Shown: positions 1 through 8,404, counted from the stretch's first letter. The stretch: DNA of 20,126 bases from an uncultured bacterium (GCA_934621605.1 CAKTUZ010000036.1:1-20126); one strand, 5' to 3'. A program made the numbers and translations. The notes: a model not told the origin generated them from the sequence alone.

Positions 1-282
1 AAAGGCTCGGTAACGCCTGAAGCTTGCTATAGGCTAAAACGCAGCCAACAGACAGAGAAACGGAGACTTTGACGCTTATACCTTAGCCTCGCAACCGCTA
101 TAAAATGCCTGCCTGCCATAAAATGAACGCACTTAAAATTGCGATAAAAAATGCCTGAAACTATATTCACGACAAAAAATTAGCTATATTGAAAAATTGG
201 AGGCTTTATGGCATACATGATAAAGTAACAGAACCATATTTTACCAACCATATAAAATAGTGATAAAAAAGGAACAATTGAG
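1..282. other. Upstream intergenic region, no recognisable gene
   Basis: No gene can be recognised here. Frame 1 is open from the window edge to a TGA at 70-72 and could be the last 23 codons of an upstream gene, but the peptide is not recognisable. The stretch contains short A/T-rich repeats of the type TAAAATGCCTG (near 101-111 and 145-157). A TATAAA at 251-256 is a possible -10 box for hslV, without a convincing -35. A six-codon reading frame (MAYMIK, 208-228) sits behind a TGGAGG at 198-203. Confidence 0.5.
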
Positions 283-810
283 ATGAAAGCAACCACCATT
301 GTATGTGTGCGTCGTCATGGTAAGGTATCCATAGCCGGTGACGGACAGGTGACTTTGCAAAATACTATTATGAAAAATAAAGCCAAAAAAGTACGTCGTA
401 TGGCTGACGGTAAGGTTTTGGGAGGATTCGCCGGATCTGCGGCCGACGGTATGACTTTATTTGAAAAATTTGAAGCCAAATTGGAATCTTATTCCGGTAA
501 TGTTTGTCGTGCCGCTGTGGAGCTGGCGCGTGATTGGCGTACTGATAAAGTACTGCGCAAGTTGGAAGCTATGATGATTGTAGCCGATCGAGAAAATATG
601 CTTATTATTTCGGGAAATGGAGATGTTTTGGAGCCTGATTATGATGTCACTGCCATAGGTTCAGGTTCGGCTTATGCTATAGCTGCTGCTCGAGCACTTC
701 TGGAAAATACGGATTTAGAAGCCGAGGAAATAGCTGCCAAAGCAATAAACATAGCTGCCGATATTTGTATTTATACTAACAAAAATATTACTATAGAAAG
801 TTTAGATTAG
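283..810 (+). CDS. hslV: HslV (ClpQ) ATP-dependent protease proteolytic subunit
   Basis: This is the threonine peptidase subunit that forms the double hexameric ring of the cytoplasmic HslUV protease, which degrades proteins unfolded by the HslU ATPase. The 175-residue length is normal for the family. Visible hallmarks are the TTIV mature N-terminus (catalytic Thr4), AGDGQVTL near residue 19, the KKVRR segment near 35, GGFAGSAAD, the DWRTDKVLRKLEA block, ISGNGDV, AIGSGSAYA and the C-terminal ICIYTN. Three residues (MKA) precede the catalytic Thr, so a short propeptide must be removed, as in ClpQ of Bacillus, whereas proteobacterial HslV loses only Met. An AAGGAACA ribosome binding site supports the ATG. 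hslU, normally directly downstream, is not in the window; a Sel1-repeat gene follows after 58 bp. Assignment is from family knowledge of these motifs. Confidence 0.96.
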   Translation: MKATTIVCVRRHGKVSIAGDGQVTLQNTIMKNKAKKVRRMADGKVLGGFAGSAADGMTLFEKFEAKLESYSGNVCRAAVELARDWRTDKVLRKLEAMMIVADRENMLIISGNGDVLEPDYDVTAIGSGSAYAIAAARALLENTDLEAEEIAAKAINIAADICIYTNKNITIESLD

Positions 811-868
811 CGTATAAGTCGTTTTATTGAGTCGCTTTTAAGCCAACTTGCTTATATAGGGTAAAAAT

Positions 869-3193
869 ATGAATCGTAACGATATACAATTCGAAATTGA
901 ACTTTTGAAAATAGCTGCCGAAGCTGGGGATAGCGCTTCACAATATAAGCTTGGTTATTGTTACGATAATGGTCTTAATGTTAAGCGTAGCATAAATGAA
1001 GCTGTAAAGTGGTATGAACGGGCTGCTGATCAAGGGCATTATGAAGCTATTTTAACTCTAGGTATTTTTTGTGGCTTTGGTAGGGGCACTTTAGCTAACA
1101 GTGATAAAGCTGTGGAATGGTTCGGCAGAATTCCCAAAGGTGAGGTAGTATCTGTTTTATTCCATAGTTTGCGAAGTACCACTTTTTTGGAAGATGGAAA
1201 GCGTGAGTCTACGCTTTTAAAAACTGTCAAATGGATGCGCTTCAATTATAAAGATGGTCGTATCTCTCAAGAAATTGACACTTTAGGCCCTTTAGGTGGC
1301 GGCAATATAGGATATCCGGCTGAAGACTTAAAGGGTAAAATAAGTTGGCTTACCGCTTTAGCTGAAAGTGGAGACGTTATGGTGCAAGCTTATTTGGGTG
1401 ATTGCTATCGTGACGGCATAGGTGTAACTAAAAATGCTCATGAGACTGTAAAGTGGTATCGCTTGGCAGCTGCTCAAAATCATATCGATGCGCAATTCGG
1501 TTTAGGAGTTTGCTACGATTGTGGATTCGGTGTTAAGCAAGATGCTGCCGAAGCTGTAAGATGGTGGCTTTTATCGGCGAATCAAGGAGACGCTGTATCT
1601 CAGTATAATTTGGCGATTTGTTACGGTCATGGTAAAGGCGTAGAGAAAAATTTAGATGAAGCAGCTAAATGGTTGAATTTAGCGCAACAGCAAGAAGACG
1701 TCCTGCAAAGTGTCGGTATCGACAATCAAGAAAAAGATACTAGTGGTGAGCTTACTCCGGATTTTATTGCCAATATAGACGAAGAGAAGTTAAATGAGTG
1801 GCGTTCCAAGGCAGAAGCGGGTAATGCTTATGCCCAATATAACTTGGCTATTTGTTATCGCTTTGGTTGTGGCGTTAAACAGAATTTGACCGAAGCCTTG
1901 AAGTGGTATCGCAAATCAGCCAGGCAGGGTTTTTCTCCTGCTATTCACAATTTAGCTATCTGTTACGAAAAAGGACTTGGTACTCCTCAAGATATACCGG
2001 AAGCTATGAGATGGTATCGCTTTGCGGCTAATCAAGGCGATACGGACTCTCAGTTACTTTTAAGTGTTCATTACAATACTAAAGGAGCTCCTTGGTATAA
2101 TAAGGCTAAATGTCTGAAATGGTGTCGTCTAGCTGCTGAGCACGGTAATATAGATGCTCAACTTTATTTGGCTCTTTTACTGTTAAGTCAGGATATAAAA
2201 GAAGCGGTCAAATGGTGCAATAAAGCTGCTGAAAGCGGCAATGAGGAAGCTAAACGTCTTTTACAAGCTTTACAAGAGCAAGGTTTTGATCTTACGCTTT
2301 CCGATTCTGAAAGTCATCCTGGCGGGGAAGAATTAACTGACAGTAGTACAGTAAAAAACGCCAGAATGGCTCCCGAATCTCAATATCAGTTGGGGTTGCG
2401 CTATTTTGCTGGTGATAGAGTTAAACAAGATTTTAATAAGGCGATTACTTGTTTTTGTCGAGCCGCTGAACAGGGGCACGGTTTGGCTCAATATTGTTTA
2501 GGCTTTTGCTATGATACCGCCTTGGGGGTTGAATATAGTCGTAGTGAAGCGGCCAAGTGGTATCGTAAAGCTGCCCGTAATGATAAGTTTTTTAACTCTT
2601 TTTCGGGAAGTATCCCTTGTCTTGGTGCCTTTAGACCCAGACAAACTAGGATTGTCTACAATGTAGAAAAAGATCTTACCGAGCAGTATCGTATTTCCGC
2701 CGAAAAAGGTTCAGCTGAAGCTCAATATCAATTGGCTCGTCGGTATGAAGAAGGTGACGGGTTAAATCAAGACATTACCGAGGCTATGAAGTTATATCGT
2801 AAAGCGGCTGAGCAAGGACATTGTGGAGCGCAATTTCGTTTAGGTTATCTTTATCATACTGGTGAATTAGTAAAAAAAGATTATGCAGAATCCAGTAAAT
2901 GGTACCGTTTGGCGGCCGAACAAGGGGACGTATATTCTCAATTTAATTTGGGCAATTTTTATTCTAAAGTTTTTGGAGTTCCTAAAAATGATATGGAAGC
3001 AGCCAAATGGTACCGCAAAGCTGCCGAACAGGGATACAAAGAAGCCCAATTTAGTTTGGGTATATGCTATGAAAAAGGCAGAGGTGTGGTGCAAAATAAT
3101 AAGGAAGCTATAAAGTGGTATCGTAAGGCTGCCGCTCAGGGGCATGAAGATGCCCATTTGGGGTTAGAGCGCTGCTTAAAGAAACAACATTAG
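869..3193 (+). CDS. Large Sel1-like repeat (SLR) protein
   Basis: A 774-residue protein built almost entirely of Sel1-like repeats, alpha-helical hairpins of about 36 residues related to TPRs that act as protein-interaction scaffolds. I count about 15-16 recognisable units of the type AQYNLGxCYxxGxGVxxDxxEAxKWYRKAAEQG (mixed from several copies). They lie roughly at residues 21-91, 165-275, 315-465, 500-575 and 625-774. Divergent spacers separate the blocks. There is no signal peptide or membrane segment, so it is probably cytoplasmic, unlike many secreted SLR proteins. The partner is unknown. It lies 58 bp after hslV in the same direction with no clear terminator between, so cotranscription is possible. 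The start has a weak AGGG site eight bases upstream. The last four repeats are the closest to consensus, which suggests recent internal duplication (inference). Confidence 0.9.
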   Translation: MNRNDIQFEIELLKIAAEAGDSASQYKLGYCYDNGLNVKRSINEAVKWYERAADQGHYEAILTLGIFCGFGRGTLANSDKAVEWFGRIPKGEVVSVLFHSLRSTTFLEDGKRESTLLKTVKWMRFNYKDGRISQEIDTLGPLGGGNIGYPAEDLKGKISWLTALAESGDVMVQAYLGDCYRDGIGVTKNAHETVKWYRLAAAQNHIDAQFGLGVCYDCGFGVKQDAAEAVRWWLLSANQGDAVSQYNLAICYGHGKGVEKNLDEAAKWLNLAQQQEDVLQSVGIDNQEKDTSGELTPDFIANIDEEKLNEWRSKAEAGNAYAQYNLAICYRFGCGVKQNLTEALKWYRKSARQGFSPAIHNLAICYEKGLGTPQDIPEAMRWYRFAANQGDTDSQLLLSVHYNTKGAPWYNKAKCLKWCRLAAEHGNIDAQLYLALLLLSQDIKEAVKWCNKAAESGNEEAKRLLQALQEQGFDLTLSDSESHPGGEELTDSSTVKNARMAPESQYQLGLRYFAGDRVKQDFNKAITCFCRAAEQGHGLAQYCLGFCYDTALGVEYSRSEAAKWYRKAARNDKFFNSFSGSIPCLGAFRPRQTRIVYNVEKDLTEQYRISAEKGSAEAQYQLARRYEEGDGLNQDITEAMKLYRKAAEQGHCGAQFRLGYLYHTGELVKKDYAESSKWYRLAAEQGDVYSQFNLGNFYSKVFGVPKNDMEAAKWYRKAAEQGYKEAQFSLGICYEKGRGVVQNNKEAIKWYRKAAAQGHEDAHLGLERCLKKQH

Positions 3194-3211
3194 TAAAAAA
3201 AGATAAATAAG

Positions 3212-3252
3212 AAGACCAAGAATTTAGCTTTGAAGAGTGAATTCCTGGTCTT
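3212..3252. terminator. Bidirectional rho-independent terminator between convergent genes
   Basis: The arms AAGACCAAGAATT (3212-3224) and AATTCCTGGTCTT (3240-3252) are complementary apart from one wobble/mismatch position. A T-rich tail follows on the plus strand and a run of seven A (T on the minus strand) lies just outside the left arm. It sits between the ends of the Sel1 gene and the convergent flavoprotein gene and could serve both. Confidence 0.8.
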
Positions 3253-3286
3253 TCTTTTAAGCTTAATTGTATAGAGCGTGTTATAG

Positions 3287-5044
3287 CTAGTTTAGGCCGC
3301 AGCTGGTTTGGCACTTCTCTTCAAAATATTCTTGGCTGACACTTTTATAAAAGCGGTAGCCGCCGGCAAAGCTCAGGCAGTTGAAACCTTCCTGAGTTAA
3401 AATACGACAGGCGATATAACTGCGCAGGCCGGATTGGCACATGACGTAGACAGTTTTGTTTTTATCCAGTTCGTCGAGACGATTCCGCAGTTCGTCAACC
3501 GGAATATGGGTTATGAAACCGGGAGCAAAACCTGCTTTGTATTCTCTGTCGGTGCGTGTATCCAGCAAAGTAACACTGCCGTCTTGGGGTAGAGAAGCTA
3601 AATCTTCGTAGAAGAAGAGTTTTACTTTGCCACTGATGATGTTTTCGGCTACAAAACCAAGCATATTGACCGGATCTTTGGCCGAAGAGTAGGGCGGTGC
3701 ATAGGCTAAATCGAGTTCTTTCAATTGTGGAGCCGTTAAACCGGCTTGCATAGCTGTAGCTATTACGTCTAGGCGCTTGTCCACACCGTCAAAACCTACA
3801 ATTTGAGCGCCGATAATTTTGTTAGTTTCTGCGGCAAACAAGAGTTTCATGGTCATAACGCTGGCGCCTGGGTAATAAGAAGCGTGTGAAGCTGGAGAAA
3901 TAATAACTTTTTTATATTTTATACCTGCATTTTGGGCTGCTTGTTCATTTAAGCCGGTAAAGGCGGCAGTCATTTGAAATACCTGCAGGATGGCTGTTCC
4001 TACCGAACCTCTGTAAACACTCTCTAAGCCGGCTATATTGTCAGCCGCAATGCGCCCTTGTTTATTAGCTGGTCCTGCCAAGGCTATGACAGCTTTTTGT
4101 TCGGTAATGCAATTAGTGATAGAGACTGTGTCGCCTACAGCATAGATGTTCGGATCAGAAGTTTGCATATGTTCATTGACGGCGATACTGTGGCGCGGTC
4201 CCAGTTTCAAACCGGCTTCTTGGGCCAAAGTAAATTCCGGAGCCACACCTATAGCTAAAAGTACTAAATCGGCTTCTATACTTTCTTTATTCTCTAACTC
4301 GACTTTGACTGACGAACCTATAGATTTAAATCCTGTTACATTGGTATTAAGTATTAAATTGAGACCATGATTGCGAAGATGGGAATGCAAGAAAGTAGCC
4401 ATATCACGATCCAGAGGGGCTATTATATGATCACCGCGCTCGATAAGGGTAACTTTTAGTCCAATCTTAAGCAAATTTTCCGCTACTTCTACACCAATAA
4501 AGCCACCGCCCACAATAGCTGCCGATTTAATTATTGTTTTAGAAATCGTTTCTTTTAAACGCAAGGTGTCTTCAACTGTACGCAAAGTGTAGATATTTGA
4601 CGAATTTAATTTGGTGTAATTGTCTTTAGCTTGTGGTATAGCGTGGGATAAGTTAGCTTCCACTATAGAAGGTAAGCCGGGGATACTTGGTATAACTGGT
4701 GCAGCTCCGGGAGCAAGTAAGAGTTTGTCATAATTCTCTGTAAAGACAATATCATTTCTCAAGTCATGAACAGTTACAGTTTTGTTATCACGATCAATTT
4801 TTGTTACTTCGTGTTCCGTTTTTACATCGATATTGAAGCGTTGTTTTAAACTGTCCGGTGTTTGTATTGTTAAATCAGTTTGGTCTTCGATAACTCCGCC
4901 TAAATAGTAAGGCAAACCGCAGTTAGCATAAGAGACAAATCCAGAACGCTCAAAAATAGTAATTTGAGCTTTTTCGTCTAATCTGCGTAATCTGGCCGCA
5001 GCCGAAGCTCCTCCGGCCACGCCGCCGACAATAATAACTTTCAT
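3287..5044 (-). CDS. CoA-disulfide reductase-like FAD/NAD(P) oxidoreductase with C-terminal rhodanese domain
   Basis: A cytoplasmic flavoprotein of the pyridine nucleotide-disulfide oxidoreductase family, CoADR-RHD type, predicted to reduce CoA disulfide, CoA persulfide or polysulfide with NAD(P)H. The N-terminal FAD-binding motif GGVAGGASAAARLRR is at residues 7-21. The single active-site Cys42 lies in SYANCGLPYYLGG, as in CoADR/NADH oxidase/Npsr. A second dinucleotide fold AAIVGGGFIGVEVAENL is near 175-190, the FAD motif IYAVGD near 300, and a dimerisation domain follows. A rhodanese domain fills about 480-575 with the active-site loop CQSGLRS (Cys536), able to carry a persulfide. Length 585 is normal for the fused form. 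The start has an AGGAG site nine bases upstream. It is separated from preA by a terminator, so it is probably a single-gene unit. Substrate preference cannot be read from sequence. Roles in sulfur metabolism and peroxide defence are known for relatives. Confidence 0.9.
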   Translation of the reverse strand: MKVIIVGGVAGGASAAARLRRLDEKAQITIFERSGFVSYANCGLPYYLGGVIEDQTDLTIQTPDSLKQRFNIDVKTEHEVTKIDRDNKTVTVHDLRNDIVFTENYDKLLLAPGAAPVIPSIPGLPSIVEANLSHAIPQAKDNYTKLNSSNIYTLRTVEDTLRLKETISKTIIKSAAIVGGGFIGVEVAENLLKIGLKVTLIERGDHIIAPLDRDMATFLHSHLRNHGLNLILNTNVTGFKSIGSSVKVELENKESIEADLVLLAIGVAPEFTLAQEAGLKLGPRHSIAVNEHMQTSDPNIYAVGDTVSITNCITEQKAVIALAGPANKQGRIAADNIAGLESVYRGSVGTAILQVFQMTAAFTGLNEQAAQNAGIKYKKVIISPASHASYYPGASVMTMKLLFAAETNKIIGAQIVGFDGVDKRLDVIATAMQAGLTAPQLKELDLAYAPPYSSAKDPVNMLGFVAENIISGKVKLFFYEDLASLPQDGSVTLLDTRTDREYKAGFAPGFITHIPVDELRNRLDELDKNKTVYVMCQSGLRSYIACRILTQEGFNCLSFAGGYRFYKSVSQEYFEEKCQTSCGLN

Positions 5045-5162
5045 TGTTTGGGGCTCCTTTCAAAGTTTTTGAGTATTGAAACAGAGAACTAAAAAAGTAT
5101 TGGAGCTTTTTTTTGTTTAGAGGAAATCAAAATGTTTCCGCCACTAAAAAAGCAGGCTAAAT

Positions 5163-5204
5163 AAAAAGACAGACCCTGGCTCCTTTACCAAAGTCTGTCT
5201 TTTT
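5163..5204 (-). terminator. Rho-independent terminator of the preT-preA operon
   Basis: Perfect 12-bp arms AAAAAGACAGAC (5163-5174) and GTCTGTCTTTTT (5193-5204) enclose an 18-base loop. On the minus strand the stem ends in a T-run and lies 45 bp after the preA stop codon. The symmetry would also allow function on the plus strand, but no plus-strand gene approaches it. Confidence 0.85.
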
Positions 5205-5249
5205 ACCTACAAGAACGCGTTAAAGTGCGTGGAATCTCGAGAGAAAGTT

Positions 5250-6497
5250 TTATACTTTCTTATCGGCGGCGCAACCGGTGCGTCCGGGTTTAAGAACAAC
5301 TTCACCCTTGCCAATAGCTTTAACGGGACAAATTAAGGCGCAAAGGTGGCAGCCCACGCACTTTTCTTTATTGCAAGAAGGTTTGCGAGTTTCTTCGTTC
5401 CAGTCCATAGCTTGGTGGGCACCGTCGTAGCAAGAGATATAGCAGCGACCACAACCGATGCACTTATCTTCATCAATTTCGGGATAGACGATGTAGTCGC
5501 GGTCGAGTTCTTCAGCGGGAATGATGTTGGCATTAGCCAAACCGATCAACTCGTGGAGACTGTCTACGCCTTGCTCTTCCATGTAGTGCATAAGACCGTT
5601 CTTCATGTCTTCTACTACACGGTAGCCGTATTGCATAATAGCGGTGGTGACTTGCAAAGTGGTAGCGCCTAACAGAATGAACTCAGCAGCGTCTTCCCAA
5701 GTTTCGATACCGCCAATACCGGAAATAGGCAAATCGTGGAGACCTTCAGCGCTGCGAAGCTGCTGGAGGAAGCGCAAAGCTACGGGCTTGACAGCTTTAC
5801 CGGAGTAACCGGAAATAGAGGACTTACCGTTGACGATAGGCAGACCGACTTTGCGCTCTAAATCAACATTAGTTACCGACTTAATAGTATTGATAGCGGC
5901 GATACCGTCTGCTCCACCCTCTAAGCAAGCTTTGGCCACGGGAACCATATCAGTAATATTAGGGGTCATTTTGGCCATCATAGGTAACTTAGAACCGCGT
6001 TTTACGGCAGCACAGTATTTTTTGCACAATTCAGGGTTGGCACCTACATCGGACCCCATAGCGTGAGAAGTCATTTGCGGGCAGGAGAGATTCATTTCAA
6101 TCATGTCGGCGCCGGCTTCGGTCACTAAACGGGCCAACTCGGTCCAGTCGTCTTCGTTGGTACCCATAATGGAAGCGATCAAAACGCGATTGGGGTACTC
6201 AGCTTTAAGTCTGCGCAAGTCAGCTAAGTTCTCTTCTAAGCTGTGCTCAGCTATTTGTTCCATATTTTTGAAACCGACGAAAGGAGTGGCTTCTTTAGTC
6301 AGAGCGTCGAAACGGGGAGATACTTCGTCAATAAGGAAGTGCTTCGGTCCGATAGTTTTAAAGACAACGCCGCCCCAACCGCAGTCGTAAGCTTTTTTGC
6401 ACATATCATAGCAATTGCCTACGGGAGAAGAAGATAAGCAGAAAGGATTTTCGAAACGAACTCCAAGGAATTCAACGGATAAATCTTTATTGATCAT
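5250..6497 (-). CDS. preA: NAD-dependent dihydropyrimidine dehydrogenase subunit PreA
   Basis: Catalytic subunit of the PreTA enzyme, which reduces uracil and thymine to their 5,6-dihydro forms with NADH and is reversible. The 415-residue chain begins with a dihydroorotate-dehydrogenase-like FMN barrel (about 1-320: NPFCLSSSPVGNCY near 17-30, NLSCPQMTSHAMGSDVG near 137-153, AKMTPNI, INGISGIGG-type phosphate loop at PISGIGGIETWEDAAEF). It ends with two 4Fe-4S clusters, CIGCGRCYISC (Cys346/349/352/356) and CVGCHLCALIC (Cys380/383/386/390). The motifs match E. coli PreA (YeiA) almost residue for residue from memory. The ATG follows the preT stop with no gap (TAAATG), with GGAGG inside the end of preT, so translational coupling is likely. 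No dihydropyrimidinase or ureidopropionase gene is nearby, so the rest of the degradation pathway is elsewhere or absent. Confidence 0.96.
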   Translation of the reverse strand: MINKDLSVEFLGVRFENPFCLSSSPVGNCYDMCKKAYDCGWGGVVFKTIGPKHFLIDEVSPRFDALTKEATPFVGFKNMEQIAEHSLEENLADLRRLKAEYPNRVLIASIMGTNEDDWTELARLVTEAGADMIEMNLSCPQMTSHAMGSDVGANPELCKKYCAAVKRGSKLPMMAKMTPNITDMVPVAKACLEGGADGIAAINTIKSVTNVDLERKVGLPIVNGKSSISGYSGKAVKPVALRFLQQLRSAEGLHDLPISGIGGIETWEDAAEFILLGATTLQVTTAIMQYGYRVVEDMKNGLMHYMEEQGVDSLHELIGLANANIIPAEELDRDYIVYPEIDEDKCIGCGRCYISCYDGAHQAMDWNEETRKPSCNKEKCVGCHLCALICPVKAIGKGEVVLKPGRTGCAADKKV

Positions 6498-7727
6498 TTA
6501 CTTATTGCCTCCCAAGCTTTCGTGAATGGCCTGGGCAGCTTCTTTGCCCTTTTTAACGGCCCATACAACAGTCTTGTCGCCGTGAGCTATATCGCCGGCT
6601 ACAAATACTTTTTCATCAGCAGACTTATAACCATCAAAATCAACTTCGTTTTTAACAATGCTGAGACCTAAATTCTCGGCATTTACTTTTTGACCGATGG
6701 CCAAAATGACTTTGTCAACTTCAATGTTTATTTGGCTGTTAATGTGGCGATGCTTGAAAGTTACAGTGTGGCCTTCGACTTTTTCAGGTACATAACCGTC
6801 AATAATGGTTACGCCTAAGGCTTGAGCGCCGCGTAACTCTTTTTCAGAGGCCAAGAATTCGGAGAATTCTTCATAAACTACGTCGGTAACGTTCTTGACG
6901 CCGAGCATCTTGAGAGTGGTGACAACGTCCATAGCTACGTCGCCGCCGCCGATAACCAATACGTTTTGAGGAACCTCGATGTCACCCTTATTCTCTTTGG
7001 TGCGGGCCAAGAAGGACACGGCAGTTTCTACGCAGTTATTGCCTTCGAACATAGGAAGCGTCTTGGCTTCGCTAGAGCCTATAGCAATTAAAATGGCGTC
7101 ATGGTCAGCTTTGAGTTGTTCCAAAGTGACGTCGGTACCAACCTTGGTATTAAGTTTAAAAGTAGCGCCTAATTTTTCGATAAGAGAAATTTCGTGATCA
7201 ACAACAGCATTGGGAAGACGATATTCCGGAATACCATAACGAAGGTATCCACCGGCTTTTTCGTTCTTCTCATAAATGTTGACCGCATATCCCAAGCGAA
7301 GGAGAGAAGCGGCAGCTTGAAGGCCGGCAGGGCCGCTACCGATAACGGCGACCTTTTTGCCGTTGGGCTCGCCTTTTTCGAGAATTTGCATACCTACCTG
7401 ACTCTCGAAATCAGTTACGAATCTCTGGATACCGCCAATATCAATGGGACGATCTATACCGCATCTGGAGCAACCCTTTTGGCAATATCTCTCAGTAGGG
7501 CATACACGGGCGCAGATGGAACCCAGGGCGTTGTTCTCACGAATGGTCTCAGCAGCACCTTTGAAGTTCCTGAAACGGACACTGCGAATAAAACGGGCAG
7601 GATCGGTTCCGGCTGGACAAGACTTAGAACAAGGGGCATCATGGCAAAGCAGGCAGCGCTGAGCTTCCTCCATGACTGTCATCATAGTGTAAGCTTGCTC
7701 GACTTCTTCTACGTACTTATTAGTCAT
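6498..7727 (-). CDS. preT: NAD-dependent dihydropyrimidine dehydrogenase subunit PreT
   Basis: Electron-input subunit of PreTA, related to the small subunit of glutamate synthase. It takes electrons from NADH through FAD and Fe-S clusters and passes them to PreA. I place the start at the ATG at 7727 (409 residues), because AGGAAG lies just upstream and the protein then begins MTNKYVEEVEQAY, as in E. coli PreT. The in-frame upstream ATG at 7784 overlaps the predicted promoter and adds 19 non-conserved residues. N-terminal Cys residues 25, 28, 33, 37 and 72, 76, 82, 86 are the cluster ligands (CLLCHDAPC, CARVCPTERYCQKGC). An FAD motif VAVIGSGPAGLQAA is near 126 and an NAD(P) motif NVLVIGGGDVAMDVV near 265. 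VFVAGDIAHGDKTVV near the C-terminus closes the FAD site. It is the first gene of a two-gene operon with preA. Confidence 0.95.
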   Translation of the reverse strand: MTNKYVEEVEQAYTMMTVMEEAQRCLLCHDAPCSKSCPAGTDPARFIRSVRFRNFKGAAETIRENNALGSICARVCPTERYCQKGCSRCGIDRPIDIGGIQRFVTDFESQVGMQILEKGEPNGKKVAVIGSGPAGLQAAASLLRLGYAVNIYEKNEKAGGYLRYGIPEYRLPNAVVDHEISLIEKLGATFKLNTKVGTDVTLEQLKADHDAILIAIGSSEAKTLPMFEGNNCVETAVSFLARTKENKGDIEVPQNVLVIGGGDVAMDVVTTLKMLGVKNVTDVVYEEFSEFLASEKELRGAQALGVTIIDGYVPEKVEGHTVTFKHRHINSQINIEVDKVILAIGQKVNAENLGLSIVKNEVDFDGYKSADEKVFVAGDIAHGDKTVVWAVKKGKEAAQAIHESLGGNK

Positions 7728-7782
7728 TTTCTTCCTTCTTTTAAGTATCAACAGACATTCTGCCAGACAACGGCAGGCCCAC

Positions 7783-7788
7783 ATTATA
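7783..7788 (-). promoter_or_regulatory. Predicted -10 box of the preTA promoter
   Basis: Read on the minus strand this is a perfect TATAAT, 55 bp upstream of the preT start. No good -35 hexamer is seen at 17 or 18 bp, so the promoter may need an activator. The expected start of transcription (about 7776) coincides with a small hairpin CTGCC/GGCAG at 7760-7776 in the 5' leader. Confidence 0.6.
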
Positions 7789-7809
7789 CATTATTTTTGT
7801 CCTTAAATA

Positions 7810-7853
7810 CCTAGAAAAAGAAAAAATATCCATAAAAATATTTTCTCTTTAGG
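7810..7853. repeat. Imperfect AT-rich inverted repeat between preT and ssrA
   Basis: The left arm at 7810-7829 (beginning CCTAGAAAAAG) and the right arm at 7838-7853 (ending CTCTTTAGG) are inverted copies with a few unpaired bases. It lies just upstream of the preT -10 box, where an operator would sit, and upstream of the ssrA promoter on the other side. A binding site or a weak stem-loop are both possible. Confidence 0.35.
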
Positions 7854-7879
7854 TTTTTAGGTGCTAAACTGCTGCTAAC

Positions 7880-7909
7880 TTGACCTTTCTTATACTGGCG
7901 TGGTAAAAT
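7880..7909 (+). promoter_or_regulatory. Predicted sigma-70 type promoter of ssrA
   Basis: TTGACC at 7880-7885 and TAAAAT at 7904-7909 are separated by 18 bp. Transcription would start near 7916, giving a precursor with about 80 extra bases 5' of the mature tmRNA, to be removed by RNase P. A competing TATACT at 7891-7896 lacks a matching -35. Confidence 0.6.
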
Positions 7910-7996
7910 TGCTGATGGTTCGGAGGCAAAGTGCCGGTGCGCTTTTTAGTGAAGGTTCCACTTGAAGAGTTAGGCAGCGGTGTTCCTACAAAACTC

Positions 7997-8353
7997 GGGG
8001 GTGTCCCGGTTTCGACGGGGAGATGCTTTGCCGATAGTTGCGAGTCGAGTTGTCGAAAGCTCGTAAAAAAGTCGAAACTTTCAAACATTAACTGCCGAAG
8101 ATAATTTGGCTCTCGCCGCCTAGTGCGGTGCGTCCGCTCGCCTTCGTCGGCGGAGGTGTACCGGGCGTGAACCACGCCGTCTACCCATTTGCCGCTAGTC
8201 TCTCGGCTGCATAGGGGAAACACCAGAGGGTATGGCTTATCGGGATCCGGCCCAGGGGAGCTTGACAAGCCGAGACTAAAGCCTAGGCTACACTCGTAGA
8301 GGCTGTCGTGGAGGCCTCTTCGGACGCGGGTTCGATTCCCGCCACCTCCACCA
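7997..8353 (+). ncRNA. ssrA: Transfer-messenger RNA (tmRNA)
   Basis: tmRNA rescues ribosomes stalled on broken mRNAs and adds a degradation tag. The 5' end GGGGGTG (7997-8003) pairs with CACCTCC before the encoded ACCA at the 3' end, with one G-U pair, forming the Ala-type acceptor stem. The conserved 5' segment CCGGTTTCGACGGGG follows. The 3' end has the T-arm GCGGGTTCGATTCCCGC. The tag reading frame lies about 100 nt in. At 357 nt in one piece it has normal length and is not permuted. It has its own predicted promoter and terminator and is flanked by minus-strand genes. A 134-codon antisense reading frame across it is a by-product of the GC-rich helices. The 5' and 3' ends are set by pairing and could be off by a base. 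Confidence 0.97.
8094..8123 (+). other. ssrA: tmRNA tag-peptide reading frame (AEDNLALAA)
   Basis: Within the tmRNA the frame GCC GAA GAT AAT TTG GCT CTC GCC GCC TAG encodes AEDNLALAA and stops. With the alanine from charged tmRNA the full tag is AAEDNLALAA. It ends in the ALAA degron recognised by ClpXP-type proteases. The resume codon is taken as GCC because the sequence before it (TTAACT) resembles the usual resume-site context. Confidence 0.85.
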
Positions 8354-8365
8354 TATAAAGTAAAG

Positions 8366-8403
8366 AAAAACTCACCAGCACATTTTGTGTTAGGTGAGTT
8401 TTT
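8366..8403. terminator. Bidirectional terminator of ssrA and the ter operon
   Basis: Perfect 11-bp arms AAAAACTCACC (8366-8376) and GGTGAGTTTTT (8393-8403). On the plus strand it lies 12 bases after the tmRNA CCA. On the minus strand it lies directly after the stop codon of the 91-codon membrane protein gene, so it probably ends both transcripts. Confidence 0.88.
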
Positions 8404-8404
8404 A

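Noticed and set aside
7728..7784. 19-residue N-terminal extension of PreT
   Set aside because: It would start inside the predicted -10 box and is not shared with known PreT; AGGAAG supports the ATG at 7727.
7864..8268. 134-codon minus-strand reading frame
   Set aside because: It lies across the ssrA promoter and tmRNA, whose structure is unmistakable; the peptide is a by-product.
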